The translations under genes and the position numbers were made by a program. The notes beneath the pieces are model-generated. The model did not search any database. It was given only the letters and a program-made list of their open reading frames with translations, and was not told where the DNA came from. This document shows positions 17,271-27,162 of a stretch of DNA of 52,180 nt, one piece after another (the stretch's first letter is position 1; each line of letters starts with the position of its first letter). The stretch comes from Prolixibacteraceae bacterium. GTDB taxonomy: Bacteria; Bacteroidota; Bacteroidia; Bacteroidales; Prolixibacteraceae. Location of the stretch: positions 1 through 52,180 of the forward strand of contig JAIBEY010000075.1 of assembly GCA_019459525.1 (NCBI GenBank), given 5' to 3'.

Positions 17271-17891
17271 TTATTCCTTTTTCTTTTTATACTTCCAAAT
17301 CAGGTAAATAACAAACGCCCCACCTACTGCCAGTAAAATATAGGACAACTCATGCATGTATTCGTAGAGCATATCCTGTTGCTTGTAAAGGTAATAGCTC
17401 AATACCGCAAGAATGATGTTCCACAATGCTGATCCGATTGCAGTAAATAAGATAAATTGTTTGATATTCATTTTAGCCAGGCCAGCAGGGATAGAAATTA
17501 ATTGTCTGATGCCCGGGACCAATCTTCCTATAAAAGTAGAGCTTCGCCCATGCCTAATAAAGTAGGCTTCTGCATTTTCAACTTTAGCTCGGCTCAACAG
17601 GCATAGTTTTCCTATTTTAGTTTCTACTAACCTGTAAACAATAACTCTTCCCAGCCATAAAGCCAATACGTAATTAAATAAGGCTCCAATAATAGCGCCC
17701 AAAGTAGCAAATAATACAACCAGATAGACATTTAATTCGCCTGTTTTTAGTGCCTTCCATATCGCCGGAGGTATAACAACTTCTGAAGGAAAAGGAATAA
17801 ACGAACTTTCAATAACCATCAATAGTGTAATGGAAAGATAGTTCATATGAAGCATGTACCAGTCGGCAAGTGATTGAAAATATTCGAGCAT
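17271..17891 (-). CDS. DedA family membrane protein
   Basis: 206 residues with four to five hydrophobic segments. The DedA/VTT-fold signature is present: FIPFPSEVVIPPA near the N-terminus and FIGRLVPGIRQLISIPAGLA in the middle, including the conserved Arg-Pro-Gly. DedA proteins help flip or recycle polyprenyl phosphate and phospholipids and support membrane homeostasis. The basic tail ends KYKKKKE. It reads leftward, convergent with the GT/HAD gene, and follows the purL terminator. Confidence 0.88.
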   Translation of the reverse strand: MLEYFQSLADWYMLHMNYLSITLLMVIESSFIPFPSEVVIPPAIWKALKTGELNVYLVVLFATLGAIIGALFNYVLALWLGRVIVYRLVETKIGKLCLLSRAKVENAEAYFIRHGRSSTFIGRLVPGIRQLISIPAGLAKMNIKQFILFTAIGSALWNIILAVLSYYLYKQQDMLYEYMHELSYILLAVGGAFVIYLIWKYKKKKE

Positions 17892-17954
17892 AAGAATTAA
17901 TTAAATGTTAGAGTCAAAGGCAACCAAAGCTATTAAAATAATAAACAGATAAAC

Positions 17955-17988
17955 ATTGGGCTTGTTTAGTTCAAAAAACAAGCCCAAT
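17955..17988 (-). terminator. Terminator downstream of purL
   Basis: A perfect 13-bp inverted repeat: ATTGGGCTTGTTT (17955-17967) with its complement at 17976-17988. The U-tract on the minus strand is weak, so termination may be partial and read into dedA. Confidence 0.65.
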
Positions 17989-18007
17989 AGTATTATTCTA
18001 TGTTTTT

Positions 18008-21000
18008 TTACCTGATTCTTTTTTCAATCCATTTCCGCGCATTGACAAAGGCTTCCATCCATGGGGCAACCTCATCAAATTTCCGGTCGATTGGATAATA
18101 TGGCCAATGGTATGGTTTAAAAGCTCTTTCCAAGTGCGGCATCATCACCAAATGGCGGCCATCTTCGGAACAAAGCGAAGCCACATTGTAATCGGAGCCA
18201 TTCGGATTTCCGGGATAGGCGACATTCGAATATTTCATCGGAATCTGGTAAGCCAATTCTTCCTGAGGCAAACTGAATTTTCCTTCGCCGTGGGCCACCC
18301 AAACACCCAATTTCATTCCGGCCATTGATTCCAGCATCACCGATTTATTTGGAAGAATTTCGACACCGATAAAGCCAGATTCAAATTTATGCGATTCGTT
18401 GTGCAGCATCTTTGGCTTTTCTTTGCGTTCAGGATAAACTAATCCAAGTTCAACCATCAGTTGGCAGCCGTTGCAAACGCCCAGACTCAAAGTATCTTCA
18501 CGTTTGTAGAAATTTTCGAGCGCCAATTTGGCCGCTTCGTTGTATTTGAACGCGCCAGCCCATCCTTTGGCCGAGCCCATTACATCGGAATTGGAAAAAC
18601 CGCCGACGAACACAATCATGTTCACATCTTCCAGTGTTTCGCGGCCCGAAATCAGGTCGGTCATGTGTACATCTTTCACGTCCATTCCGGCCAGATACAT
18701 CATGTAAGCCATTTCGCGGTCGCCATTCACCCCTTTTTCGCGAATGATGGCAGCTTTGATTCCACTTGGCTGGCGGCGTTTCAGGTCGATTCCCAAATCG
18801 GCAGCCTTTCCGGTGAATCCCTTAAAATCGTATTTTAATTCATTTTTCTTGTAGCTTCCGAAACGCTCCAAAGCTTTTTGCTCTCCTGATTGTTTGCGAT
18901 CAAGTAAATAAGAAGAAGTGAACCACAAATCGCGCAATGAATTCAGATCAAAATTAAATTCTTCTGCGCCATTTTTAAGTGTAAATGCGCGGCTTCCTGA
19001 AGGTTTTCCAATCAGCGTAAAACTAACTCCGGCAGCATTCAATTTGGCTTCAAAAGCTGCGGCATCGGCCACCTGAACAACCACTCCAGGATTTTCGCTG
19101 AACAATACTTTCACGCTGTCTGATTCGCCAATTCCGCTTAAATCAAGCGCCATTCCTGAATAGTTATCGGCAAAACACATTTCCAGAAGGGTGGTAATCA
19201 AACCTCCGGAAGAAATATCGTGTCCGGCCAATATGTTTTTGTCTTCAATGCAATCCTGAATCGCATTGAATGCTGCGGCAAAGTATTTCGAATCGGCAAC
19301 AGAAGGAGCTTCGTTGCCCAGTTTATTGATGATCTGAGAGAATGCGCTTCCGCCCAGACAACGGTTCATTTTCGAGAAATCGACAAAGTAAATCGACGAA
19401 TTCGGGTTGTTGATCAGCACCGGTTCAACCACTTTTTTTACGTCTGAAACTTCAGCGGAAGCTGAAATGATGACCGTTCCAGGCGAATAAACCACACCGT
19501 CTTTGTATTTCTGAGTCATCGACATTGAATCTTTTCCGGTCGGAATGTTGATTCCCAGTTCGCAGGCAAAATCGCTGGCGGCCTTTACAGCTTTGTAAAT
19601 GCGGGCATTTTCGCCTTCATTTTTTGCAGGCCACATCCAGTTGGCACTCAGCGATACACCTTTCAACTGATCGGAAAGCGGAGCAAAAACCAGATTGGTC
19701 AACGATTCTGCAATCGACAAAACAGAACCAGCTTCGGCGTCAACCATGGCTGCAACGGGTGCATGTCCAATGGTAGTTGCCAATCCTTTTTCACCCTGAT
19801 AATCGAGCGTAATTACGCCCACATTATTCAGCGGAAGCTGTAATTGTCCGGCACACTGTTGTTTAGCGATACGTCCGGTTACCGAGCGGTCAACTTTGTT
19901 GGTCAGCCAATCTTTACAGGCCACTGCTTCAAGTTGAAGAACATCTTCGAGGTAATCTTCTATTTTGGCCTGATCGTATTCCAGATCAGCAAATTTTTCA
20001 TTGCGGGTAGTGTCGGTCAAAATCGTTTTTGGCGGTTTCCCAAACATGTACGAAAGCTGCCAGTCGATTGGCTTTTCGCCGGTCTTCGAATTTTCGAAGG
20101 TAAACTGCATGTCGCCGGTAGCCTCGCCAATCACATACATCGGCGCACGTTCGCGGTCAGCAATACGCTGTAGCAGCGGCACATCCTTTTCATGCATTAC
20201 CAATCCCATTCGCTCCTGCGATTCGTTGCCTATGATTTCCTTCTGCGAAAGTGTTGGGTCGCCAACCGGTAATTTCGAGGTATCGATTTTTCCACCCGTG
20301 GCTTCAACCAATTCCGACAAGCAGTTCAAATGACCGCCTGCACCGTGGTCGTGTACTGTTATAATGGGGTTTTCAGACGATTCGCTCAACGCGCGAATAG
20401 CATTGTAAACACGTTTCTGCATTTCAGGATTCGCACGCTGAACGGCATTCAGCTCGATGTGGTTTTCGAATTCGCCGGTTGCCACCGACGAAACAGCTCC
20501 ACCGCCCATTCCGATGCGGTAATTATCACCACCCAAAAGCACCACTTTGTCGCCTTTGGTTGGTTCATCTTTCAGGCTATCTTTTTTTGCGCCAAACCCA
20601 ATCCCCCCGGCCAGCATGATTACTTTATCGAACCCATATTTCCGGTCGTTCTCGAAATGTTCGAAAGTGAGCACAGAACCGGTAATAATCGGTTGTCCAA
20701 ATTTATTTCCGAAGTCGCTGGCACCATTCGAGGCTTTAATCAGTATTTCTTCTGGAGTCTGGTACAACCAATCACGTTCTTCTGTGGCCTGTTCCCAACT
20801 GCGGGCATCTTCGGTGCGCGGATACGAAGTCATGTAAACAGCAGTTCCGGCAATCGGCAAACTGCCTTTTCCTCCGGCAATACGGTCGCGGATTTCTCCA
20901 CCAGTTCCGGTTGCTGCGCCGTTGAAAGGCTCAACAGTTGTCGGGAAATTATGTGTTTCAGCTTTCAATGAAAGCACGGTTTCAATATCGGTAACTTCAA

Positions 21001-21697
21001 AAAAATCAGGTTTGTCCTGAGTCTTTGGAGCGAACTGCTCAACAACTGGACCTTGCACAAAAGAGCAATTGTCTTTGTATGCCGAAATGATGAAATTGGG
21101 ATTTTGTTGTGATGTTTTTTTGATAAGCTGAAACAACGACATCTCCTGCACTACCCCATCGATAACAAACGTTCCGTTGAAAATTTTGTGGCGGCAATGT
21201 TCCGAGTTCACCTGTGAAAATCCGAACACCTCACCATCAGTTAATTTCCGTCCCAGTTTTTCTGAAACAGAATTCAGGTAGTCTATTTCTTCCTGACTCA
21301 AGGCCAATCCTTCCTGCTCGTTGTACGTTGCAATGTCAGCAATTTCAAGAATTGGTTCCGGCTTTTTATTGATGGTAAAAATCGTTTGATCTAAATGGTG
21401 GTACAACGCCTTCAGCATCGGATCGAATCCTGCTGATTGATCGGCAACCTGAACATATTCCTCAATTCGCAGAATGCCTTGAATACCCATATTCTGGGTG
21501 ATTTCAACAGCATTGGTGCTCCACGGAGTCAACATTTCTTTGCGTGGCCCAACAAACCAACCGTCCAGAACTTCACTATCCAGCTTCTCAGCCTCGCCAA
21601 ACAGCCAAACCAACTTCGTAATGTCTTCCTGATTAAGGCTTTGGACAGAATTTAAAGCAATAAATGTGTCTTGTGGAGTCTTAAAGAATAGAATCAT
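18008..21697 (-). CDS. purL: Phosphoribosylformylglycinamidine synthase, single-chain form
   Basis: 1229 residues, the length of the large single-chain FGAM synthase. It converts FGAR, ATP and glutamine to FGAM in purine synthesis. The N-terminal PurS-like region is followed by two AIR-synthase-like ATP-binding halves (e.g. SVNSEHCRHKIFNG, AETHNFPTTVEPFNGAATG) and a C-terminal class I glutamine amidotransferase domain with the nucleophile Cys in LGVCNGCQLM and the His/Glu pair in the C-terminal MMPHLERAF. A TATCTTTG box lies 57 bp upstream. It stands alone, not in a purine operon. Confidence 0.98.
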   Translation of the reverse strand: MILFFKTPQDTFIALNSVQSLNQEDITKLVWLFGEAEKLDSEVLDGWFVGPRKEMLTPWSTNAVEITQNMGIQGILRIEEYVQVADQSAGFDPMLKALYHHLDQTIFTINKKPEPILEIADIATYNEQEGLALSQEEIDYLNSVSEKLGRKLTDGEVFGFSQVNSEHCRHKIFNGTFVIDGVVQEMSLFQLIKKTSQQNPNFIISAYKDNCSFVQGPVVEQFAPKTQDKPDFFEVTDIETVLSLKAETHNFPTTVEPFNGAATGTGGEIRDRIAGGKGSLPIAGTAVYMTSYPRTEDARSWEQATEERDWLYQTPEEILIKASNGASDFGNKFGQPIITGSVLTFEHFENDRKYGFDKVIMLAGGIGFGAKKDSLKDEPTKGDKVVLLGGDNYRIGMGGGAVSSVATGEFENHIELNAVQRANPEMQKRVYNAIRALSESSENPIITVHDHGAGGHLNCLSELVEATGGKIDTSKLPVGDPTLSQKEIIGNESQERMGLVMHEKDVPLLQRIADRERAPMYVIGEATGDMQFTFENSKTGEKPIDWQLSYMFGKPPKTILTDTTRNEKFADLEYDQAKIEDYLEDVLQLEAVACKDWLTNKVDRSVTGRIAKQQCAGQLQLPLNNVGVITLDYQGEKGLATTIGHAPVAAMVDAEAGSVLSIAESLTNLVFAPLSDQLKGVSLSANWMWPAKNEGENARIYKAVKAASDFACELGINIPTGKDSMSMTQKYKDGVVYSPGTVIISASAEVSDVKKVVEPVLINNPNSSIYFVDFSKMNRCLGGSAFSQIINKLGNEAPSVADSKYFAAAFNAIQDCIEDKNILAGHDISSGGLITTLLEMCFADNYSGMALDLSGIGESDSVKVLFSENPGVVVQVADAAAFEAKLNAAGVSFTLIGKPSGSRAFTLKNGAEEFNFDLNSLRDLWFTSSYLLDRKQSGEQKALERFGSYKKNELKYDFKGFTGKAADLGIDLKRRQPSGIKAAIIREKGVNGDREMAYMMYLAGMDVKDVHMTDLISGRETLEDVNMIVFVGGFSNSDVMGSAKGWAGAFKYNEAAKLALENFYKREDTLSLGVCNGCQLMVELGLVYPERKEKPKMLHNESHKFESGFIGVEILPNKSVMLESMAGMKLGVWVAHGEGKFSLPQEELAYQIPMKYSNVAYPGNPNGSDYNVASLCSEDGRHLVMMPHLERAFKPYHWPYYPIDRKFDEVAPWMEAFVNARKWIEKRIR

Positions 21698-21753
21698 TTT
21701 GGAATATTTAGGTATAAATATGATTTATAAATGCCTTAAAAAATTGAATGCGA

Positions 21754-21761
21754 CAAAGATA
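21754..21761 (-). promoter_or_regulatory. TAnnTTTG promoter box of purL
   Basis: The plus-strand CAAAGATA reads TATCTTTG on the minus strand, 57 bp before the purL start. Confidence 0.6.
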
Positions 21762-22043
21762 AATATTTCAGGCTTAAAGCTGCCAAAAAAGTAAATAACA
21801 GGCCAGTGTTAACAATTGGATAAAGGCAGATTGAATGGTTCAGTGTTTCAATGTTTGCATGGATATTTTATTGTAACCATGCGACCATTTAGCCATTTGA
21901 CCAATTAACAAACATACCTTCTGCACACATCTAAACTTCTACATATCTATCTGTACCAGAATACAAAAAAGCATTTCTTAACACTAAATTTACATACCGG
22001 TTCTTTTATGTAGATACGTTTTAAATAAGGATTTTATTCAAGG

Positions 22044-22071
22044 TTGCGTGAAAATTTAATCTCTATATTTG
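22044..22071 (+). promoter_or_regulatory. Promoter of the CoA-transferase gene
   Basis: TTG at 22044-22046, a 17-bp spacer and TATATTTG at 22064-22071. This fits the Bacteroidota consensus; the ATG is 40 bp downstream. Confidence 0.65.
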
Positions 22072-22111
22072 CCCGCAAATCATAAGGCAATTCATTCAAA
22101 ATCATATTATA

Positions 22112-23428
22112 ATGAAACAAATTAAATACGTATCTCCTGAAGAAGCTGTTAAAGTTATTAAATCGGGCGACAGGGTGCACCTGAGTTCTGTTGCTGTTAC
22201 CCCACACACCTTAATTAAACCAATGGTTGAACGTGGACGGAACGGCGAACTGTATGATGTTAAAATCCAGCACATTCACATTGAAGGGAAAGTTGATTAT
22301 GCCGACCCGGAATTTGAAGGGATTTTCCAGGGCGAGCAGTTTTTTGTTGCCGGAAATATGCGCAAACAGACCCAGGCCGGTTATGCCGATTATATTCCGG
22401 TTTTCCTTAGCGAAACACAGAAGCTGATCCGCGAAGGTTACCTCAAAGTAAATGTTGCCATGGTAATGGTTTCTCCTCCTGATAAACATGGTTTTGTTTC
22501 ATTAGGTACATCGGTTGACGCCAGTTTGGCCGCTGTTGAATGTGCCGATGTTGTTATTGCAGCCGTAAATCCCAACGTTCCGCGTTGCTGGGGCGATGCA
22601 ATGATTCACGTTGACCAGATCGACATATTTGTAGAAGATAATATTCCGTTGTATGCACACGATCTATCGCCTTTAACTGAAATTGAAGAAGCCATTGGTA
22701 GAAATGTAGCCGCTTTGATTGACGACCGTGCCTGTTTACAAATGGGTATTGGAGGTATTCCAAATGCTGTTTTGGCTCAGCTTCACAACCATAAAGATCT
22801 TGGCGTACATTCTGAAATGTTCTCTGACGGTATTTTGCCTTTGGTTGAAAAAGGAATCGTGACCGGAAAATATAAAAGCATTGATAAAGGTAAAATGGTT
22901 GCTTGCTTCCTGATGGGATCGAAAGCCCTTTACGATTTTGTTGACGACAACCCCCTTGTAGCCATGATGGATGTGGCCCACACCAACAATGTTGCCGTTA
23001 TCCGTAAACTCGACAATGTAACCGCAATCAACTCTTGTTTGTCTATTGACATTACCGGGCAGGTTTGTGCCGACTCCATTGGTATTAAGCATTATTCCGG
23101 AGTAGGTGGCCAGATTGACTTCATTCGTGGTGCAGGTCACTCCAAAGGTGGAAAACCAATTATCGCGTTACCTTCAGTAACCAATAAGGGCGTATCTAAA
23201 ATTACCCCAACATTGATTGAAGGATCTGGCGTAGTTAGTACGCGTGCCAACATTCACTGGGTTGTTACCGAACAAGGCGCCGTTAATCTCTACGGAAAAA
23301 CGCTCCAGGAACGTGCCCGCCTGTTGACTTCGATTGCACACCCGGCTCACCGGGAAGCTTTGGAAAAAGCTGCATTTGAACGTTTCGGATCACATTTCCA
23401 TTTTGTGAAAGACAGTAGTAAATTGTAA
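22112..23428 (+). CDS. Acetyl-CoA hydrolase/transferase family CoA-transferase
   Basis: 438 residues, the length of the 4-hydroxybutyrate/acetate/succinate CoA-transferase family. Markers are QMGIGGIPNAVL, HSEMFSDGI (the region of the catalytic Glu that forms the CoA thioester) and GGQIDFIRGA. Given the methylmalonyl-CoA decarboxylase operon directly downstream, the likely job is moving CoA from propionyl-CoA to succinate or acetate, closing the succinate-propionate cycle. This specificity is inference from position. It has its own promoter and terminator. Confidence 0.88.
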   Translation: MKQIKYVSPEEAVKVIKSGDRVHLSSVAVTPHTLIKPMVERGRNGELYDVKIQHIHIEGKVDYADPEFEGIFQGEQFFVAGNMRKQTQAGYADYIPVFLSETQKLIREGYLKVNVAMVMVSPPDKHGFVSLGTSVDASLAAVECADVVIAAVNPNVPRCWGDAMIHVDQIDIFVEDNIPLYAHDLSPLTEIEEAIGRNVAALIDDRACLQMGIGGIPNAVLAQLHNHKDLGVHSEMFSDGILPLVEKGIVTGKYKSIDKGKMVACFLMGSKALYDFVDDNPLVAMMDVAHTNNVAVIRKLDNVTAINSCLSIDITGQVCADSIGIKHYSGVGGQIDFIRGAGHSKGGKPIIALPSVTNKGVSKITPTLIEGSGVVSTRANIHWVVTEQGAVNLYGKTLQERARLLTSIAHPAHREALEKAAFERFGSHFHFVKDSSKL

Positions 23429-23440
23429 GAATAATCTCGA

Positions 23441-23475
23441 AAAAGGCAGGCCTCAAAATCTGCCTTTTTTCTTTA
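23441..23475 (+). terminator. Rho-independent terminator after the CoA-transferase gene
   Basis: AAAGGCAG (23442-23449) pairs with CTGCCTTT (23460-23467), followed by a T-rich tail. Confidence 0.85.
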
Positions 23476-23649
23476 CAATTATTTTACATTAGATTAAGAA
23501 ACGCCGAATACAACAACGGCTTCGAAAACAACGGAAACAACTATCAAATAAGACATTAAACTATTGAGTTAAGGACCTTACTGCTGAAAAACACACGACC
23601 TGTTTTTCGAATAATTGAGCAATTGGTTTAAAAAGATATATTACAGGCG

Positions 23650-23657
23650 TACCTTTG
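23650..23657 (+). promoter_or_regulatory. TAnnTTTG promoter box of the mce-mmd operon
   Basis: TACCTTTG, 56 bp upstream of the mce ATG at 23714. Its position decides the start: an in-frame TTG at 23615 lies upstream of it and is therefore unlikely. Confidence 0.65.
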
Positions 23658-23713
23658 CAGCGCCAAAAAACAGAATATTTCATTATTCCTTATTACATAA
23701 ATACTTACACAAA

Positions 23714-24118
23714 ATGGAAATTTCACATATCGAACACATTGGAATCGCTGTAACCAATCTGGAAGAAGCCATTCCTTATTATGAAAACGTTTTAGGCCTG
23801 AAATGTTATGCCGTTGAAGAAGTGGCTGACCAGAAGGTAAAAACAGCATTCTTTAAAGTTGGACAAACTAAAATTGAGCTTCTGGAATCAACTGATCCTG
23901 AAGGCCCGATTGGTAAATTCATCGAGAAAAAGGGTCCCGGAGTACACCACCTGGCTTTTGCTGTGGAGAATGTAAACGAAGCCCTCGCCGACGTGGCAGC
24001 CAATGGCGTTCAACTGATTGACAAAACCAGCCGCAAAGGCGCTGAAGGACTGAATATCGGATTCCTTCACCCCAAATCAACACTGGGCGTACTAACCGAA
24101 CTTTGTTCTGACAAATAA
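23714..24118 (+). CDS. mce: Methylmalonyl-CoA epimerase
   Basis: 134 residues from ATG 23714 ([13 protein letters not shown]). It has the VOC (glyoxalase/bleomycin resistance) fold with two beta-alpha-beta3 repeats and metal ligands expected in HIGIAV, KIELLE and GVHHLAF. The enzyme interconverts (R)- and (S)-methylmalonyl-CoA, supplying the decarboxylase encoded next. The gap to mmdA is 23 bp. The length is normal for the family. Confidence 0.95.
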   Translation: MEISHIEHIGIAVTNLEEAIPYYENVLGLKCYAVEEVADQKVKTAFFKVGQTKIELLESTDPEGPIGKFIEKKGPGVHHLAFAVENVNEALADVAANGVQLIDKTSRKGAEGLNIGFLHPKSTLGVLTELCSDK

Positions 24119-24141
24119 CAACTCATCTATCAATACATCCT

Positions 24142-25701
24142 ATGAACAATCAAGACAAAATAAAAAAACTTATTGACCTGCGCGTTGAAGCAAAACTCGG
24201 AGGTGGAGAAAAAAGAATTGAAGCCCAACATGCAAAAGGCAAAATGACCGCCCGTGAGCGTATCACCATGTTGCTTGACGAAGGTAGCTTTGAAGAGTAC
24301 GACATGTTTGTGACTCACCGTTGCGACAATTTCGGCATGGAGAAAACCAAATTCATGGGCGACGGTGTTGTAACCGGGCAAGGAACCATTGATGGTCGCG
24401 TAGTTTATATCTATGCACAGGATTTCACCGTATTCGGCGGATCATTGTCAGAAACATACGCCCTGAAAATCTGCAAAGTGATGGACATGGCCATGAAAGT
24501 TGGAGCTCCTATTATTGGGATTAACGACTCTGGTGGCGCCCGTATTCAGGAAGGCGTAACTGCATTGGCCGGTTATGCTGAAATTTTCGAACGCAACATC
24601 ATGGCTTCGGGAGTTATTCCTCAGATTTCGGCAATTTTTGGCCCATGTGCCGGAGGAGCTGTTTATTCACCAGCTTTGACCGACTTCATTATCATGAGCA
24701 AAAACACCAGCTACATGTTTGTTACCGGACCTAAAGTGGTAAAAACAGTAACCGGCGAAGTGGTAACCGACGAACAATTGGGTGGTGCATCTGTACATGG
24801 CTCAAAATCAGGGGTTACCCATTTTGTTGCTGAAGACGAAGAAGAAGGTATCCTTTTGATTCGCAAGATGCTGAGCTACATGCCACAAAACAATCTGGAA
24901 GATGCTCCGTTGGCTGCCTGCGACGATCCGATTGACCGTTTGGAAGATTCATTAAATACAGTAATTCCTGACAATCCGAACAAACCGTACGATGTAAAAG
25001 ACGTTATCCATTCGATTGTTGACTACAATGAATTTCTGGAAGTTCACCGCAACTATGCCCAAAACATTGTAGTAGGTTTTGCCCGTTTCAACGGAACTTC
25101 TGTTGGTATTGTGGCTAATCAGCCTAACTACCTGGCTGGGGTACTCGATATTAACGCCTCGCGCAAAGCTGCCCGTTTCGTCCGCTTCTGCGACGCCTTC
25201 AACATTCCTTTGGTAACGTTGGTTGATGTACCTGGATTCCTTCCGGGAACTGCCCAGGAATACGGCGGCATCATTACCCACGGAGCTAAATTGTTGTTTG
25301 CTTATGGCGAAGCTACTGTTCCGAAAGTAACTGTCATCCTTCGTAAATCATACGGCGGTGCCTATTGTGTAATGAGCTCGAAACACCTGCGTGGCGACAT
25401 CAACTACTCTTGGCCAACCGGCGAAATTGCAGTAATGGGTCCCAAAGGCGCTATTGAAGTGCTTCAGAACAAAAAAATTGCTGCTATTGAAGATGCAACA
25501 GAACGTGCTGCTTACGTTGCCCAGGCTGAAGAAGAATACAAAGAAAAATTCGCAAACCCATACAATGCAGCCAAATATGGCTACATCGATGATGTAATTG
25601 AGCCGCGCAACACCCGTTTCCGGATTATCCGTGCCCTTCAGGCATTGGCAACCAAAAAAGATGTGATGCCGGCTAAAAAACACACCAATATTCCATTATA
25701 A
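24142..25701 (+). CDS. mmdA: Methylmalonyl-CoA decarboxylase alpha subunit (carboxyltransferase)
   Basis: 519 residues, a full acyl-CoA carboxyltransferase with two crotonase-like halves. GGARIQEGV and [16 protein letters not shown] mark the acyl-CoA site of the first half; [18 protein letters not shown] and SYGGAYCVM that of the second. It moves the carboxyl group of methylmalonyl-CoA to the biotin carrier. By sequence alone it could be a propionyl-CoA carboxylase beta chain, but the adjacent epimerase, OadG-like, biotin-carrier and OadB-type subunits identify the sodium-pumping decarboxylase. Confidence 0.95.
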   Translation: MNNQDKIKKLIDLRVEAKLGGGEKRIEAQHAKGKMTARERITMLLDEGSFEEYDMFVTHRCDNFGMEKTKFMGDGVVTGQGTIDGRVVYIYAQDFTVFGGSLSETYALKICKVMDMAMKVGAPIIGINDSGGARIQEGVTALAGYAEIFERNIMASGVIPQISAIFGPCAGGAVYSPALTDFIIMSKNTSYMFVTGPKVVKTVTGEVVTDEQLGGASVHGSKSGVTHFVAEDEEEGILLIRKMLSYMPQNNLEDAPLAACDDPIDRLEDSLNTVIPDNPNKPYDVKDVIHSIVDYNEFLEVHRNYAQNIVVGFARFNGTSVGIVANQPNYLAGVLDINASRKAARFVRFCDAFNIPLVTLVDVPGFLPGTAQEYGGIITHGAKLLFAYGEATVPKVTVILRKSYGGAYCVMSSKHLRGDINYSWPTGEIAVMGPKGAIEVLQNKKIAAIEDATERAAYVAQAEEEYKEKFANPYNAAKYGYIDDVIEPRNTRFRIIRALQALATKKDVMPAKKHTNIPL

Positions 25702-25710
25702 CCAACAATC

Positions 25711-26610
25711 ATGCAAAGAAGAATTAAACACTTTTTATCCGGAATTGCCGTTCTGCTTTTGATCGTTGCAAGTACCAATGTCGCCAGCGCTCAAAATGCC
25801 GGTGACTTGAAAATCAATGAAATATTGGTACTCAATGATTCAAATACAGTTGACGATTTCGGTAAGCATACGGCATGGATTGAAATTTTCAATTCGGCCT
25901 ATAACACGGTTAATATCGGCGGATGTTACCTGACTGACGACCTTAGTAATCCCACTAAATACTGGATTCCAACCGGTGACCCAACTACCAAAATACCTTC
26001 AAGGTGTTACATGGTTTTTTGGGCTGACAACCACCCCACACGTGGTATCTTCCATTTAAATTTTGATTTGGACGGAGCAAAAACCATTGCCCTGTTCAAT
26101 GCCGACGGAAGAACACTGATCGACAAAGTTGAAATACCATTGGAAAACAAACCCGACATCACTTATGGAAGACCAACCAACGACAGTGAGCAATGGGTTT
26201 ATCTTGAAAAATCAACTCCGGGAGCAAACAACGATTATACCAAGAAAAAATCGGCCGGTGAGAGTTTTGTTGAATTTGACCCTTACGGTATTGGTATGAC
26301 AATGATTGCCATGTTCGTGGTATTCTCTGCTTTGGCTATACTTTTTGTGATTTACAAAAATATGGGCCGCTTCTTTATCCGGAGAAGTGTATCGGCACAA
26401 AAACCAGCAACCAGCGAAGTAAAAGTAGCCGCAAAACATTCGGAAGAAGAAATGTCGGGCGAAGTAAATGCTGCAATTGCCATGGCGCTCTACCTGTACC
26501 AAAACGAATTGCATGATTTCGAGAATACCGTTCTAACCATTAATAAGGTTTCCAGGAACTATTCTCCATGGAGTTCGAAAATTTATACTTTAAGAAAATT
26601 ACCGCGTTAA
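25711..26610 (+). CDS. Lamin-tail-domain / OadG-like subunit of the decarboxylase
   Basis: 299 residues. A signal peptide (cleavage near ASAQN) is followed by a lamin tail (LTD) Ig-like domain (~32-175: LKINEILVLN, WIEIFNSAYNTVNIGG, YGRPTND). A single TM helix follows (~194-216, MTMIAMFVVFSALAILFVIY), then a cytoplasmic tail including EEEMSGEVNAAIAMALYLYQ. The TM plus tail corresponds to the gamma/delta (OadG) subunit that assembles the sodium-pump complex. The extra LTD would sit in the periplasm and may anchor the pump to a partner. It begins 9 bp after mmdA. Confidence 0.8.
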   Translation: MQRRIKHFLSGIAVLLLIVASTNVASAQNAGDLKINEILVLNDSNTVDDFGKHTAWIEIFNSAYNTVNIGGCYLTDDLSNPTKYWIPTGDPTTKIPSRCYMVFWADNHPTRGIFHLNFDLDGAKTIALFNADGRTLIDKVEIPLENKPDITYGRPTNDSEQWVYLEKSTPGANNDYTKKKSAGESFVEFDPYGIGMTMIAMFVVFSALAILFVIYKNMGRFFIRRSVSAQKPATSEVKVAAKHSEEEMSGEVNAAIAMALYLYQNELHDFENTVLTINKVSRNYSPWSSKIYTLRKLPR

Positions 26611-26623
26611 TAAAATACACGAA

Positions 26624-26719
26624 ATGAAACGAACCATAATAGAAAATCTCACCTATTGGGTGACTATTATTCATGGTGAGTTCCATGTGGCAATTAAAAA
26701 ACAAATAATAAACACATGA
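26624..26719 (+). CDS. Candidate 31-residue peptide, coupled to the biotin carrier gene
   Basis: An ATG 13 bp after the OadG-like stop opens a frame beginning MKRTIIENLTYWVTIIHGEF. Its TGA overlaps the ATG of the next gene as ATGA, the usual mark of translational coupling. It fills the only gap in this operon. The peptide is amphipathic with no recognised family. It could be a small accessory of the membrane pump, or simply a coupling leader; a chance ORF is not excluded. Confidence 0.4.
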   Translation: MKRTIIENLTYWVTIIHGEFHVAIKKQIINT

Positions 26720-27159
26720 AAAAATTCAAATTTACAATAAACGGCAATCAATACGAGACAGAGATTCTTACCATTGAAGAAAACATGGCTGAAATTGAGG
26801 TTAACGGAACTTTGTACAAAGTAGAAGTTGACAAAACCATGAAAGCTGTTAAAACGCCGAAACTGGTTCGCCAGGCAGCAGTACCATCAACCGACAGCCA
26901 TCCGTCTGTGGCTAAAACAAGCAGTCCTGCCGGACCAAAGGGCGCCGGAAGCATTAAATCTCCACTACCCGGAGTGATCCTGGAAATGTATGTACGTGAA
27001 GGTGATGAAGTAAAAATGGGACAGAAACTGCTGATGTTGGAAGCTATGAAAATGGAAAACAACATTGAAGCCGATAAAGCCGGTAAAGTGGTATCTATCC
27101 TGAAACACAAAGGCGACAGCGTAATGGAAGGCGATGTGTTAATAATAATAGGAGACTAA
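26716..27159 (+). CDS. mmdC: Biotin carrier subunit of methylmalonyl-CoA decarboxylase
   Basis: 147 residues. An N-terminal beta region (1-45), a Pro/Ala/Ser-rich linker (~50-78) and a biotinyl domain (~80-147) with LEAMKMEN; biotin is attached to K112. It shuttles the carboxyl group from MmdA to the membrane subunit MmdB. The start overlaps the upstream small ORF (ATGA), and mmdB begins 4 bp after the stop. Confidence 0.93.
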   Translation: MKKFKFTINGNQYETEILTIEENMAEIEVNGTLYKVEVDKTMKAVKTPKLVRQAAVPSTDSHPSVAKTSSPAGPKGAGSIKSPLPGVILEMYVREGDEVKMGQKLLMLEAMKMENNIEADKAGKVVSILKHKGDSVMEGDVLIIIGD

Positions 27160-27162
27160 GAC

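Larger units (their letters stand above)
21698..22111. other. Divergent promoter region between purL and the CoA-transferase gene
   Basis: About 410 bp with no supported ORF. A leftward TATCTTTG box and a rightward TATATTTG box are listed separately. The middle part (21780-21960) is AT-rich with no clear structure. Confidence 0.5.

Noticed and set aside
19844-20971. Long rightward open frames inside purL
   Set aside because: They are antisense shadows of a fully conserved purL reading frame.
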